The position numbers and the translations under genes are program-made. A DNA stretch of 64,000 nt from Tetrapyrgos nigripes (Eukaryota > Basidiomycota > Agaricomycetes > Agaricales > Campanellaceae): contig JAACJM010000046.1 in the NCBI GenBank assembly GCA_013368315.1, positions 310,001-374,000 of the forward strand, written 5' to 3'. Below the pieces are notes generated by a model. It did no database searches. It was not told the origin of the DNA and worked only from the letters and a program-made list of their open reading frames with translations. Positions 10,153 to 21,287 of this stretch are shown here, piece after piece; the first letter of the stretch is position 1; each line of letters opens with the position of its first letter.

Positions 10153-12130
10153 CATCGCTACGGGGAATACCAAAAACAAATCTACCACATGTAGAAATGC
10201 TCAGTTCTGAATAGAACATCACCTCAGGACGCGTAAAAAACGTGGTGGAATCCCAGAGAATCCTTACCAAAGGGAACTGGACTACGCCGAGACGTTATCG
10301 TCAATGGCACCGAATCCTCTAACCAGGAGACGAGAACAGAACCCTCTAGATAGAGGACGAGAACAAAAATCCTGTGGTGATGGGGTGGTCAACGTACGAG
10401 CTTGAAGCAGCCTCTGCTTTCCGTATCGGCGTTCTAGCGCACTGATTTCGAGTGTGCTCTTCGGCGCTGCGTCGTCGTCGGCTGTGTGGATTGGGTCGTG
10501 AGGGTCAATGATTAGGTCTTGCCTGGTCGTTGTCGACGGTGGTGTCGTCCTTCCTTCACGCCAGTCTCCAGCGGTTATACCTCACCATCCAACGGAAGAT
10601 GGTTAGAAGAGACCCTTCTATACCGACTAAATGTCGAGAAAATCCGACTATCTTGTCGAGACTACCGCCTAAATAGTGAGAAGCCGACTATCATGTCGAG
10701 ACAACCGGCTGTCAAGTCGAGTATGCGACCATCGTGTCGAGGACCGACTATCATGTCGAGACTATACGCCTATTGGCGAGAGCGCAATCTAGCGCGTTTG
10801 GTGTGGGTGTCGGGGTTGGTGACGTGGTGGTTGGGTGATAGTAGTGGTGGTGGATGGCCTCTAAGGGACGCTGACGGTTGCGTCTGGTGGCAGTGGTTCA
10901 GGAGACATTTCGGTGTCGCCTGGGCTGGAGGCAGCTGCACAATTTTTGGAAAATTTCTGCTCTCTTCGGAGAGTTCTTTACTTGCAGTCTTTTCACGTAG
11001 CCGTAGATGTTGTGAATGTATCTATATCATTGTATTGGCTCTCTTGTTTGACTTTACGACAATACACGTTGTTTCTTCAGGCTTACATCGTACAAGTAGT
11101 TACAGGACAGACAGATCAACCTCTGGCATACTTCTTCGCTAGGTACTTCCTCGCAATGGTTTTGATGTGTTCCATCTTCTCAATGTCTCCACAAACCTTC
11201 TTGTACCCATTCTTTGAACGGATTGCAACAACTACATTTACAGGCCTTCTCCCCAGATAAATCAGCCTGGTATATCAGGGTACCGAACTAGGAAAGTTTG
11301 GTTGGGTCCTTCTTGATCTTGTCCTCGACTTGTTGGATTTTGTGTAACCAGCAAACTTCTTGAAACTTGTTTTGCTGGTTATTTGTAGAAGAGATTGCGC
11401 AGGCGTCCCCCATAGCACTCAGTAAACCATGGAAATTACAACGATAAATGCTCTAGTAGATGGTGCATTTGTGGGTAATCCGATCAAGCCGAACGGCAGT
11501 GGGCTTACCCATGGCACAAAGACGTCGTGAGGCAATAGATTGGCAAGTTCTGTAAGAGGTTTCAGCGAGCGCGTATAGGACGCCGTTGTAATGGTGCGTT
11601 GCTGCGTACTTCAGGATCTGTTCAGGATGATTCGCAAGGAAGTCCCTGGTAGGCACTAATTGGTCAGATTATACTATTCTAAGATGATGATAGGATGATC
11701 GACGTATGAAAGAGAAGCTAGGCGTGCTCAACTTAGAAACTCCGCTACGGCACGCCACATCGGCCATCGCAACACGCTCGGAGCTGATCTGCTTTTTACT
11801 CGCACTTCTCAATAGCTAGAATCCTACGCAACGTCCTTGGACCATCCCACAAACTCACAACATCCTTCCATTTATCACTAAACTGGAACAAAAGCTCCAA
11901 AAGTCGACGATTTTTCAGATAGTGGGATAATTCCGTTCTGAGAAGGAGTGGTATTTAAAGTGGAGAGACGCCGTCTGCTTTCAAGATCATCCCAGACGCG
12001 GGCGCGAGACCTAGTCGACGTCCTTTGAGTGAAGAAATGAGCATGTATATTGTATGTACAGTAAACTTATAAATTTTACAGAGTAGAAGATAATACATAT
12101 TAGTAGTAGTGGTAGATACCATGAAAAAAG
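10153..12130. other. Unassigned sequence; short repeat cluster at 10620-10770
   Basis: No convincing gene. Between 10620 and 10770 a degenerate unit like CCGACTATCATGTCGAGAC recurs five to seven times; each unit can form a small hairpin (CGAC...GTCG). The 207-codon ORF at 10519-11142 runs through these repeats and looks spurious. Parts of 10430-10580 faintly resemble 9450-9600, perhaps an old duplication. Confidence 0.35.
11453..11960 (-). pseudogene. Possible remnant of a BTB/POZ-type protein gene
   Basis: The 67-codon minus-strand ORF at 11453-11656 contains DFLANHPEQILKYAATHHYN, reminiscent of the helical part after the BTB domain in large Agaricomycete BTB families. Further upstream on this strand (about 11810-11960) the reading SHYLKNRRLLELLFQFSDKW also looks coding. 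The two pieces are in poor continuity, and no BTB core or start was found, so a gene fragment is most likely. Confidence 0.3.
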
Positions 12131-12396
12131 CAGACTATACTCTATGTGCCCGAGTATACCATAATGATTAATCTAATGGCCTTGAACCACGCCACCTACG
12201 GCCCAAGGTCAAAACCCAAACACCATCCATCAATTGCAAAAAGTAGACGTAAAAAGGTTCCGTCAATCAATCCTAGCCAAAGCCTCAGGCTTCAGTACTC
12301 AGGCCCCCGCGCTGATATCAGCCTGTACACTGACTGACTGCCCAGCTGCGCAGGACCGGGACTACTTACCCGAGTTCCTCAAAACCAACCCCAACT

Positions 12397-14837
12397 CTAA
12401 GGAACATCAACAAAACTCCACGTCATACACTCTTGCTCCTGTAAACAGACAAAAAGACAAGGAAAAAAAGAACAAGAAAACAAATCACCAAGCAGTTCCA
12501 ACTTCTACTCGAGCCCGAGAACAAAGAGAGCTGAAGAAAAAAGACAACATCTACCACCAAACAACAACGTCGTTAGACCGACACTCACCTCACAATCCTC
12601 ATCCTCCCAAACAACCTCGGGTACATCTCTCCACCATGCTGGCCTTCCTTCATCCTTATCCCCTCCTCAACAACAACATCTACTACCAAACAACGTCGTT
12701 AGACCGACACTCACCTCACAATCCTCATCCTCCCAAACAACCTCGGGTACATCTCTCCACCATGCTGGCCTTCCTTCATCCTTATCTTCATCTTTACCTC
12801 CTCCGCCCCATGGCCAACCAAACCCAAACCCTCCCTCCTGACTACTCTCATTCTCACCCCCTTCCCACTCCCCCTCGCCCTTTCCCTTTCCCCAATCCGT
12901 ATCATTCTTTGCCAATATATTATCAATAACAACCCTAACCGGATGATTCTGCACATTACTCGACCAACCCAACTTGCTAACCGTGTCGTAGACGATTTTA
13001 CGACCGACGTGACATCGGGATTCCAAGGCGTAGCCTGCGGAAGCACAGGTGGAGGTAACGCCTGTGCATTGGCCGAGGGGGATTGGCTTTTTTTTTTGAG
13101 TTGGGGTTTGGAGTTGTTTAGGATTGGGACGGGGAGAGAGATGTCAAAAGGTCAAAGGTCAACGTGGAAGGTGAGGCCAGGGTAAAATGTGATAGAGTGG
13201 TAGAGTGATAGTTGACGCCGAGATCGACAGGTTTTGGTTAAGAATAAGGACAAGGCCAACGTGGAGGGCCAGCGTGAAAAGAATGACCGAGTTTGGAGGA
13301 CGTGGTAGGAGAGACCGAGACCGCGACGGTTGGCAACCAACCAGGCGATTTGAGTGTAGAAAAAAAGAAAACAAGGACCAAGAAAAGACAAACAGTCAGT
13401 CAGTCGATACTCCAAGCCAGAGAGAGACACGAAAAAGAAAAAAACCACTCACATCTGCTGTATATTAAACACATGTACCACATTCCCCGACAGTCTACTC
13501 CTTTTGCCCTTCATACCCTCACTCAACCTCGACTTCGCCCTGGACCTCGGCATATCCTCCTCCTCTCCACCCCAAGGAATCTCAGGCAAATGTAACCTCC
13601 GACTAGCCATCCTCTCTCCTGGAGCGTCAAATGCTACCACTGGTGCACCAAACGTTTGACCCAACAAAGAAGCGAGGGATCCACCAAGAGAGTGGCCAGT
13701 GACCCAGATGGTTGAGTGAGGGTAGAGGAGTGTTAGGTTGTTGTAGAGGTTCTGTGGATGATGTATCAATAAGAAAGACACAGAGCCAGATGAAAAAACC
13801 AACTCACAACCCCAACACTATAAAACAAACTCTCCTCCATCAACGCCTGCTCCACACATCCCTGTCTACACACAAAACTCCCCTCCGTCTTATTAAACCC
13901 ATCATAGCACGGACACACCGTACTCCAAGTCGGTCCTACTCTAGCACAACAACATGAAAATAACAGATTGTCGTTTAATTTGTCTCTTTTCATTGTTGGG
14001 CCTCCGCCGATCCAAGGGACGGAGGTGCCTTTGATGGTTAGGACGACGAGTTCGGGGGAGGAGGGGTAGGTTTGGCCGTCGGGACCTGGAGAGGTGATGT
14101 TTGTGGAAGAGACGAAGACGTGGCCGCGGAAGCCGTCGTCGTCGGGTTCCCAGCCGTAGGAGAAGGTAGAGTTGGGGTTCCATTGTGGGCCGAGGTCGTA
14201 CCAGTCTGGAAAGGGAAACCAGTTAGTAAGAATGACAGTCTTCAAAGATAAAACGAAAAGAAAGACGAAATGACGCAGTAACACACAACTCACCACTACT
14301 CGACCCACCACTCGTAGGAGGAGAGAAATACGTATTCTGCGTCATCTTGGCCAGTGTGAGGAGTGTATAACGATCTGAAACGTTGGGTGCCGGGATAGTT
14401 TCCGGGAGCCAGAACGAGCTTGGGTCAAAATCGTCTTCACCATGGAATGAAAACGACCCGCGGGAACGACTTCGAGCTTGAGCGGCGATAGAAGCATATG
14501 AAGGCGGTCGATATGTTAGGAGAGGGGAGGTTTGAAGTTCGTAGAGGTCTTGTAAGGCTTCCAAGGTTTCTGCGTCTGTGTCTCCTCCACTTCCACCTCC
14601 ACCTCTACCACTGTCGTTACCATCACGCAACCCTCTCCCGTGTCCTTTAAAGTCCCGAAAAATCGTCCTAGAGTCATTCGTAAGGGCATGTGCGTGAGCG
14701 AGGCGAAAAGAGTGTGTGTTTGTGAATGGGTTTGGGTTTGTGTTTGAGGAAAGTGTGTTCGTGGTAGGCGAGTCGGTGGATATAAGAGATGCCAGCAAGA
14801 ACCGAAGGGCAGTAGGAAGAATGTCTGGGATGAGCAT
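12397..14837 (-). CDS. ATG15: ATG15-like autophagic-body lipase (five exons, apparent frameshift)
   Basis: ATG15 is the vacuolar phospholipase that breaks down autophagic-body membranes; it enters the vacuole through an N-terminal membrane anchor. Exons (minus): 14837-14294, 14205-13808, 13751-13453, 13086-12715, 12438-12397, all with GT-AG introns. The start (MLIPDILPTALRFLL) gives a hydrophobic anchor. Diagnostic stretches are WYDLGPQWN, the serine hydrolase motif GHSLGG (Ser near 13690), APGERM..RRLHLP, AGYALESRCH, KIVYDTVSKLGW and the C-terminal ECMTWSF before the stop at 12397. An insert of about 24 residues rich in E, R and K follows RRLHLP. Two extra bases before the third donor (AATATACAGCAGAT) break the frame at the conserved TADPI; without them the gene would encode about 550 residues. 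Intron 3 (366 bp) is unusually long. Family call is firm; integrity is uncertain. Confidence 0.88.
12545..12786. repeat. Tandem duplication covering the ATG15 exon 4 end and splice donor
   Basis: Copies at 12545-12660 and 12674-12786 are nearly identical, 126 bp apart at the donor sites. Each contains the last ~25 codons of exon 4 (RPAWWRDVPEVVWEDEDCE) plus the GAG|GTGAGT donor. The distal copy now lies inside the last intron and offers a second, in-phase donor. Confidence 0.9.
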
Positions 14838-15112
14838 TATAGGCGAGGATGAGATTAAGGAAAGAGTATGATAGTAGACGAGACAGCAGCAGTAAAGTTT
14901 GTCTCCCACGTGGACTGCGGCGTCTCAATTTGGTCGCTTGAGCTTCAACACCTCCGCAAACCAGGCTCCAGTGCAAACACTGAGGGGAACGGAACTGCTG
15001 GTCGTCGTAGTTCTCATTTCAGCTACTCAACATCTCTCAAACCCTACAAAGTCAAGCACGCACATGAAAACAGCGAAACAACTCCTCTATCATCGATGAC
15101 GGCATACCTAGA

Positions 15113-15699
15113 TAGGGCTCCTAGCGGATCGGATGCTGTTCGGATGCGGATCCATCCGCTCGGATGAGTTGCTCGAACATGCCAATCCGCATCGGCGGAT
15201 GGCATCCGTCGGATGACCCGATCATCCGCAGATGGGTGGCTGATATACTAATGAGTGTAGAAAAATGTTCAGAAGGTATTTTTTAAAATTGTAAACTACG
15301 TCTAAGTACATGTAGAGTGCAATACATGAAAATTTATCAAGTTACTCACTATTGACACACTCTTATTATGACAAGAATGGCTCTGGCCACTTCGCCGATA
15401 TTTTTCCCATGTACTCGCAACTTCGAGCAAAGCAATCAAGATGTTCAACGTGTCGAAAAGACCTTTCTGTCGATTTTACGTGAGTTTTTGTAGCTATACA
15501 GTACCTTGGAAAAGCCCGAGACTGAACCAAATTGGGCAAGTACGACACATTCTCATGTACTTCAGCCATCCGACGATCATCTGCGGATGGGCGGATGGTA
15601 TCCGTCAGATGGGAGCATCTCAAGAGGTCCATCTGCCATCCGAATCCGAGGCCCCATCGGCGGATAGGCGCCGGATCATCCGATCCGCTAGGAGCCCTA
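15113..15699. mobile_element. hAT-type MITE 2 (587 bp)
   Basis: Terminal inverted repeats TAGGGCTCCTAGCGGATCGG / CCGATCCGCTAGGAGCCCTA with perfect 8-bp target duplications TACCTAGA at 15105-15112 and 15700-15707. Both ends are packed with CGGATGG-type repeats in both orientations. The middle is AT-rich with no transposase. Ends differ from MITE 1, so it is a separate family. Confidence 0.92.
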
Positions 15700-15752
15700 T
15701 ACCTAGATAGCTGGCTACAGACATAATACATACATTACAACGCCAATTCGAC

Positions 15753-16350
15753 TCAACAAGACAGGGAAACACTAGCTAGATGCGCGTACAAAGAGAAAAA
15801 GAAAGGACGACGGAGTTTCTTCTCGACCTGGTTTTCAAGCCAATTCCAAAGTTTGGTGCCTATTTCCGGGTCTTGAGATGCGGGAGGAAGCTTCCATTTA
15901 CATGCCCATGGAACAAAATACTATTGAATCAATTACTATCATTAGCAGGAGAAACTCGTCATCGAATATACCTGCACGCACTGCTCCATAAGCCTCCATT
16001 GTGGTCATCTGCATCCTCGGATGTGGCTGCGTAGAGTTGGGTCAACGCACCGTACGGCGCTGGATGAAGGATGCGAAACTGGAACCTCTTATTAGATTCA
16101 AGGAACAGCAAGTAGAAATGCAACATACAATTAGCCAACGCTTGAAGCCCTTGAGGGTTTTTTGCTGAGTAGAGATTAATCAGTAACACTTCAAGTTGGG
16201 CAGGAGGATAAGAGATTCTACCAGGATTAACGCAGGAAAAAACGACTCAGTTCCCTCAATCCCAAATCGTCGTGCGAATTCAGTTGCGTATACACTTCTT
16301 ATCGTCGAGTCAGGATCCATAATCCATTGTGACTACTCTCAAGATCATCG
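15753..16350 (-). pseudogene. Short-chain dehydrogenase/reductase gene (C-terminal half, damaged)
   Basis: SDR enzymes of the retinol-dehydrogenase/WWOX-like type are NAD(P)-dependent oxidoreductases. Reading the minus strand: YATEFARRFG, then VVFSCVNPG (two extra bases in between), an exon QKTLKGFKRWLI (16164-16129), a GTATGT...TTCCAG intron, FRILHPAPYGALTQLYAATSED (from 16078), and a last exon YFVPWACKWKLPPASQDPEI..LWNWLE (15920-15753) after an ATTCAATAG acceptor. These are typical C-terminal SDR motifs. The Rossmann-fold GxxxGIG and catalytic YxxxK parts were not found, and no donor gives the right phase for the last exon. It looks like a truncated, frameshifted gene; unusual splicing is an alternative. 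Confidence 0.55.
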
Positions 16351-17078
16351 AATTCACCCTGTTCCAACTGGTGACTCCTGACGATACAATAAATGGCCTC
16401 AATGCACTTTATATTCCTTTTGATTGCATCCCTCACTCAGATTGCGGTGAGCTTGAATTTTTCTTTTACCGATTCCCAATTTCACTATGTGTACGTAGTA
16501 TTAGGGGATTGTTCCGACTTGAATGACGGCCATAGCAGTCAATAACAGAATGACCGTCACCGACCAGGTACCAGCATACAATTCTTCCAAGGGCTTCCGT
16601 TCTGCTTCAAAATTTCGCAACGATGGTCCGATTTCTGTTCATATCCAGCAGGCGAGGGAGCAGGACTACGATGTCGAGATGGACAGGATAAAATTTGTGC
16701 AAAGAACTCAGGGGCCAGAACGAGACAGTCACGAGTACAGCTTAACGGCGGCAACGGTATGGTTCATATTTATCGAGAAGTGACTGTATGAGATCGTACT
16801 ATGACTTGATTTATGCCTTGCGTCCAGTGTTCCGAGTCTGTATTCTGTATTTATGCTTAGGTCGAAAAAAACGGATATTATAACATAGCGCAAAATCATT
16901 GATTCATTGAATGTGCCATTTGACAGCTAGGCTGTTGGATTTCATTTTTGTTGATGAGCTCGGAAGCTCGATGGCGAAATCGAACTGCTACCGACTCCTA
17001 GTTACTGCATCAGGAAACTGCAGGATTTCTATATAGCTCTATATAGAGCTTATAGCTTGGCTAGACCGTATAGCTTAG
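16351..17078. other. Intergenic sequence, no feature recognised
   Basis: Short plus-strand ORFs (16329-16783) have no recognisable domain. A small hairpin-prone run of TATATAGAGCT repeats lies at 17030-17065, just left of the pogo element. Confidence 0.3.
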
Positions 17079-17080
17079 TA

Positions 17081-19829
17081 CAGTACACAATCTGGTAATG
17101 CATGATCTATCAATGCAATTGATCTCATAATGCATGGACTTGGGCTCTTCCGGAGCTGGGTAAGGGTAAAAATTGCATGCATTAAGGATTTATATGGGAA
17201 TCTCATTATGCACGCAAAAATCCAGGGTTATGCACTATTAGATAGCACCATGTAATACAGTTTTAGTACAGTAGAGCAAGCTTAACTAAAGGCTAATCGT
17301 TTGATGCACTCGTCCATCCGGAATGGGTCAAACAACTCAAACTTGCTCACGCAGATCGACAAGGGTTGTCTCGGATAAAAAATTTTGGGGCTTTTTGAGG
17401 CAGTTCGGAGCACAGAACAGCAAGGGTTGTATCGGATAAAATCTTTTGGGGCTCTCCAGTGCACAACGAACCATTCCAGCCATTCCCAAACTACCCAAAT
17501 GCCACCTGAGACTACTCGTAAACCTCGCCCAAAACCTGCTCCTTACAATCGTACAAAGCCAAAAAAGACAGCTAAACAAGATGTGGTACCAGCAACTTCT
17601 GCTGTCAACCTTGAAGAGCGACAGAAGAAGAAGAATCTTACTTTGGCAGACTGGTTGGAAGTTGTTGCGTATTTTGACAAGCACCAGCCTACGCTGACCC
17701 AAAAAGAATGTGCAGCTTACTTTGCCGGTCGTAGTCAAAATGCCTTGTTCTTTGACCCAGGAAGCCTAAGCCGGCATTTGTCTGCTGGGGGTCGCAAAAA
17801 AGATCAGGAGCGGCTGAAGAATGGCGGCGCAAATGCACTTTCCACCAAACGAACTAGGATTGTCACCAGCCCCGATGTGGATAGGGCACTCTGGTATTGG
17901 GTGAAGAGCATGGAAGCCAAAGGCGAGCATTACACTGGTGCTATGCTTGTGGAGAAGCGCCGTCGCTTTGAAATCCTGTTCAACATTCCAGAGGACTGTA
18001 GGCTTACTACAGAAGGATGGATTGCGTCTTTCAAGAAGACACACAATATCAAGGAGTACAGAAGGCACGGAGAGGCTGGTTCAGTGGATTTGGAAGCTGT
18101 TGAGGCAGAGCGTAAACGTATGCAGAAGATTACTGCACAATATGAACTGCGAGACATGTTCACAACAGACGAGACTGGTCTTTTTGGTTTGTGAGTTCTC
18201 AGAATCTTGTTATGAGTGCAGTAGACTAACTATCGTCTAGTGCACCTCCTGATCGGGGCCTTGCAACAAAGCAAATGTCTGGCAAGAAGTCCAGCAAGTT
18301 CCGAATCACAGCCCTTGTCACCACCAATGCAGATGGTTCCGAGAAAGTTGACACTTTCTTCATCGGCAAGTTCAAGCAACCACGGTGCTTGAAAGGACGA
18401 ACCATGGCCTCCTACAGTTATAATTATGCCTTTAACAAGACTGCATGGATGACGGCGCTTCTCTTCGAGCAGTTCATCAGAGAGCGGGACAGTGAATATC
18501 GCCGTCAAAACCGCCATGTTCTCTACATACTCGACAATTTTTCGGGACATTACATTGACTACCAACCCACAAATATCCGTCTCGAATACTTTGAACCCAA
18601 CCTTACATCTTTTGTCCAACCTGCCGATGCTGGAATCATCCGGACTACAAAGGCGCACTACCGAAAGAAGTTCTGTTTGCGAGCATTAGACATGGATGAG
18701 GCGGGAGAGGAGGACATCTATAAAATCAACATCTTAGAGGTCATGACGTTGTGGAAGGAGGCATGGAATTCGGTGACACCTACCACAATTGCGAATTGCT
18801 GGCGTCACTCCGGAATCCTTCCCAAAGAGGCACCACTGGAACAGAATGTTGTTGACGTAGGAAACGAGATGGAAGTGGACAGGCGGGCCTCTGGGGCAAT
18901 GCAGTGTGCTGATGCCTGGGGTGTCATCTTGGAATATGCGCGCGATGAAATCATGATTTCGGAGTCAGAGGACAAGCTGAAGTGTTTGTTGAAGGACCGG
19001 TACTGTTACGATGACTGGGCACCAGCATACACAGCCATTTTTGAGGCGGAGAAGGACGACGCATTAGCAGTAGCCAATGTAGAGAAATTGCGGGCCACGT
19101 ACCTGTCCCTTGCCTCGAAAACCCCAGTTCCATCCGTCGCACCTTTAACCAGTCTTCCTTCGTCAACCCTACACATGCTTCACTCCCCGAACTTCAGAAT
19201 CTTGAACAGGACCTCACAGACATTGTTGGGGAGCTGAAGACCCGTCGTTTGATCCGTAATCCGATGTCCTTGGATGAAATCTTGAACCCGATAGAAGAGC
19301 GAGAGGTTGGGAAGGAGGAGTTTAATTTTCTCGGGGATAATGATATTGCTGCGCGGGTAAAGTGGGATAGAGCTGAGATAGTGGAAGATTCTGAGGGTGA
19401 GGATGAGGATGAGAAGAAAGATGAAAAGGTGTATGCTCCCTCAGAAGTCATAGAGCTTTGCCGCCAACTCGAGGAGGTTTGCCTGGGTAATGAACATCTG
19501 GACCCGAGCTTTGCTTTGGGTATGGTGCAAAGTATGAGGAAGGTGCGGGGTGTTTACAACAAGAAAAGGCTTGCTTCTTTAGAACAATCTACTTTAGACC
19601 AGTTTGTACGTAGAGTATAGTGTACATTTGGCCTAACGGACAATGAACGACGAACGACGGAAACCTACGACGACTGCAGCGCTGACTGCCACGTCAGCCT
19701 TCCAAATTAGGATATATTTGGGTCACGTGACAGTTACGCAACTTTTTGATAGTGCATGTGATCTCATAATGCAAGATTTTTTCCAATGGGAGGCCTTCCC
19801 GGAGGTATGCATTATGAGATTGTGTACTG
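17081..19829 (+). mobile_element. Pogo-like (Tc1/mariner superfamily) DNA transposon, complete ends
   Basis: The 2749-bp element starts CAGTACACAATCT and ends AGATTGTGTACTG, flanked by TA dinucleotides (17079-17080 and 19830-19831), the target duplication of this superfamily. The inverted repeat extends to about 23 bp (through TAATGCAT). ATCTCATAATGCA and close variants recur inside both ends and are likely transposase sites. A direct repeat (AGGGTTGTNTCGGATAAAA) lies at 17361 and 17422, before the transposase start. Confidence 0.93.
17499..19620 (+). CDS. Pogo/Tigger-type transposase (one intron, C-terminal frameshift)
   Basis: A DDE transposase that would cut and rejoin the pogo element. 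The start at 17499 (MPPETTRKPRPKP) is preferred over an upstream in-frame ATG at 17385 because a basic tail and CENP-B-like HTH follow directly (LTLADWLEVVAYFDKHQP; VEKRRRFE; TTEGWIASFKKTHNI). Intron 18191-18240 has donor GTGAGT, branch GACTAAC and acceptor TAG. Catalytic residues: D in FTTDETGLF (~18170), D in YILDNFSGH (~18535), D in QPADAGIIRTTK (~18627), the pogo DDD pattern. After about 19100 the acidic tail (DEILNPIEEREVG; SEGEDEDEK) continues to 19620 in another frame, so a 1-nt indel or unseen intron lies near 19100-19200. The catalytic core is open. Confidence 0.88.
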
Positions 19830-19841
19830 TATATCTTAATA

Positions 19842-21126
19842 CTACAATAGAGGATGTACCGGGTATGCTGAGTCGGCCCACACCCATTCCCCACATCTGA
19901 TGAGTGTAGCAATCAGCTGCTTGATGCGAGTCATCTCCCAGGCTGTTGCATCATGGGTGCTGCCGGTGTATCCATATCCAACATTGATGATGCAAAGGTT
20001 GGGAAGGGAAATGATCTAGAGTAGAAAGTACCCGTCAGTAGAGTAAGTAGTGGCCGAAAGCAGTGACATACCTGAAAATTTAATGAATAGTTACATTTTC
20101 GATCAAAATAGCTCTCGCTGTACCAGTAAGGACGATTAAACAAAGGTACCAAGGTGCCGTCAACAAGGCACCAGCCATTCCTCCATGCTGGACATGAACA
20201 CCTTTCAACCCAAGCCTTTGCCTCCTCCCTTTCCTCCTCTGTTGGCATGCACAAATTTTCTGCAAGCATGTCACTCTGCAGCAATGCTGCTAATATCCTC
20301 TTCGTCACCAAAACTACAGTGCCTTTACCAATGCCTGCCCAACGCCTGACTGCATCCAATCCCGCGGCATTTCCATAGTGTCCAAACCGATAGAGAGCTA
20401 TTGCGAGTTGGTCTGCAACAGGCATTTGACCGTTAGATGAGTGGTTGGTGAAGATAGTGTCATTTTGGATGCGCTCCACAAGATGGTCAAAGGTGTATGG
20501 TGAGACACGAAGGCACTGACGGAAATCCTTCAGCTGATGAAGCTTGGAATGAGTGAGGATGAATGGCAACTGAGGAGGGGCCTTGACATGGATTTTGCAG
20601 GGAATGGTGTAACGATGTGCATACATTGCAGATAACTCTTGCTGGACACATAGCCATACTTGCCTAGTCCTATTCCTATCACTCCGAGCACCTCCTGTGG
20701 CCATATCCATGTCCCAGTCATCTAGATCCATATCCTCCTCTTCTGATTCTTCATCATCTGCGTCACTGCCCATCATACCACTCTCTGAATCAAAACCCAC
20801 AGTCAGCTCCACTTCCAAAGCTGCAGAAGAAGCCATCAACGAGACCTCCCGCACTATGATATCCAGCTCTACATCCTCCAAAACTTGCTGAAAGAAATCT
20901 GAGCCAACGTAGTCTGAGTCAGACTCAGAGCCTCTGTTGTCAGACCCAGGGGAGCTTGATGTAGAAGAGGCTTCAGATGAGGACTGGGAGATGAGGCTAT
21001 TCTGAGAGGTACTTGCACTGGATGTGGTGGTAGTGTCAGAATCTGAACTGGTGGAAACAGTACTAGTGTTTGATGCCGGTGTTGCATGTTTGTACAGCCT
21101 CTTCCTGGCTACTCGTTGTCATATAC
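19842..21126 (-). pseudogene. PIF/Harbinger (HARBI1-like) transposase, truncated
   Basis: The main exon runs from about 21126 (no clear ATG; first Met at 20881) to 20072, with a 56-bp intron (GTATGT...CTCTAG), then 20015-19842. An acidic, serine-rich N-terminus precedes a DDE_Tnp_4 domain: FRQCLRVSPYTFDHLVERI, LYRFGHYGNAAGL, LVDGTLVPLFNRP (first D), YSLNFQ, then after the intron VGYGYTGSTHDATAWE and WVWADSAYP (second D). The frame ends at TAG 19842-19844 just after the second aspartate. The catalytic glutamate and the rest are missing, and a pogo element begins 13 bp further on. The flank beyond pogo does not continue the gene, so it was probably truncated earlier. Confidence 0.85.
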
Positions 21127-21287
21127 GAACTTGGCGTAAGCGTGTAGCATGGAATTGGAGAAAAGTATTGACTAGGTGATCAGCATGGCATTGCCGTGAG
21201 TTGTCGTACTTGCTGGGCATCAAGAACTGTGAGAAATAAAATTTTATGTCCTAAAATACGCTAAAATAACTTGGGCAGATATGTAAG

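Noticed and set aside
10519..11142. 207-codon plus-strand ORF
   Set aside because: It reads through the hairpin repeat cluster, has no domain and a Trp/Arg/Cys-heavy composition typical of chance ORFs in GC-rich DNA.
12234..12929. 231-codon plus-strand ORF
   Set aside because: It is antisense to ATG15 exons 4-5 and the duplicated segment; low-complexity His/Pro/Thr composition follows from the coding sequence opposite.
13152..13448. 98-codon minus-strand ORF in ATG15 intron 3
   Set aside because: It continues past a good splice donor, is Phe/Leu-rich and has no conserved motif; ATG15 homology resumes only after the acceptor near 13087.
15366..15731. 121-codon minus-strand ORF
   Set aside because: It lies inside MITE 2 and includes the terminal repeats; no transposase motif.
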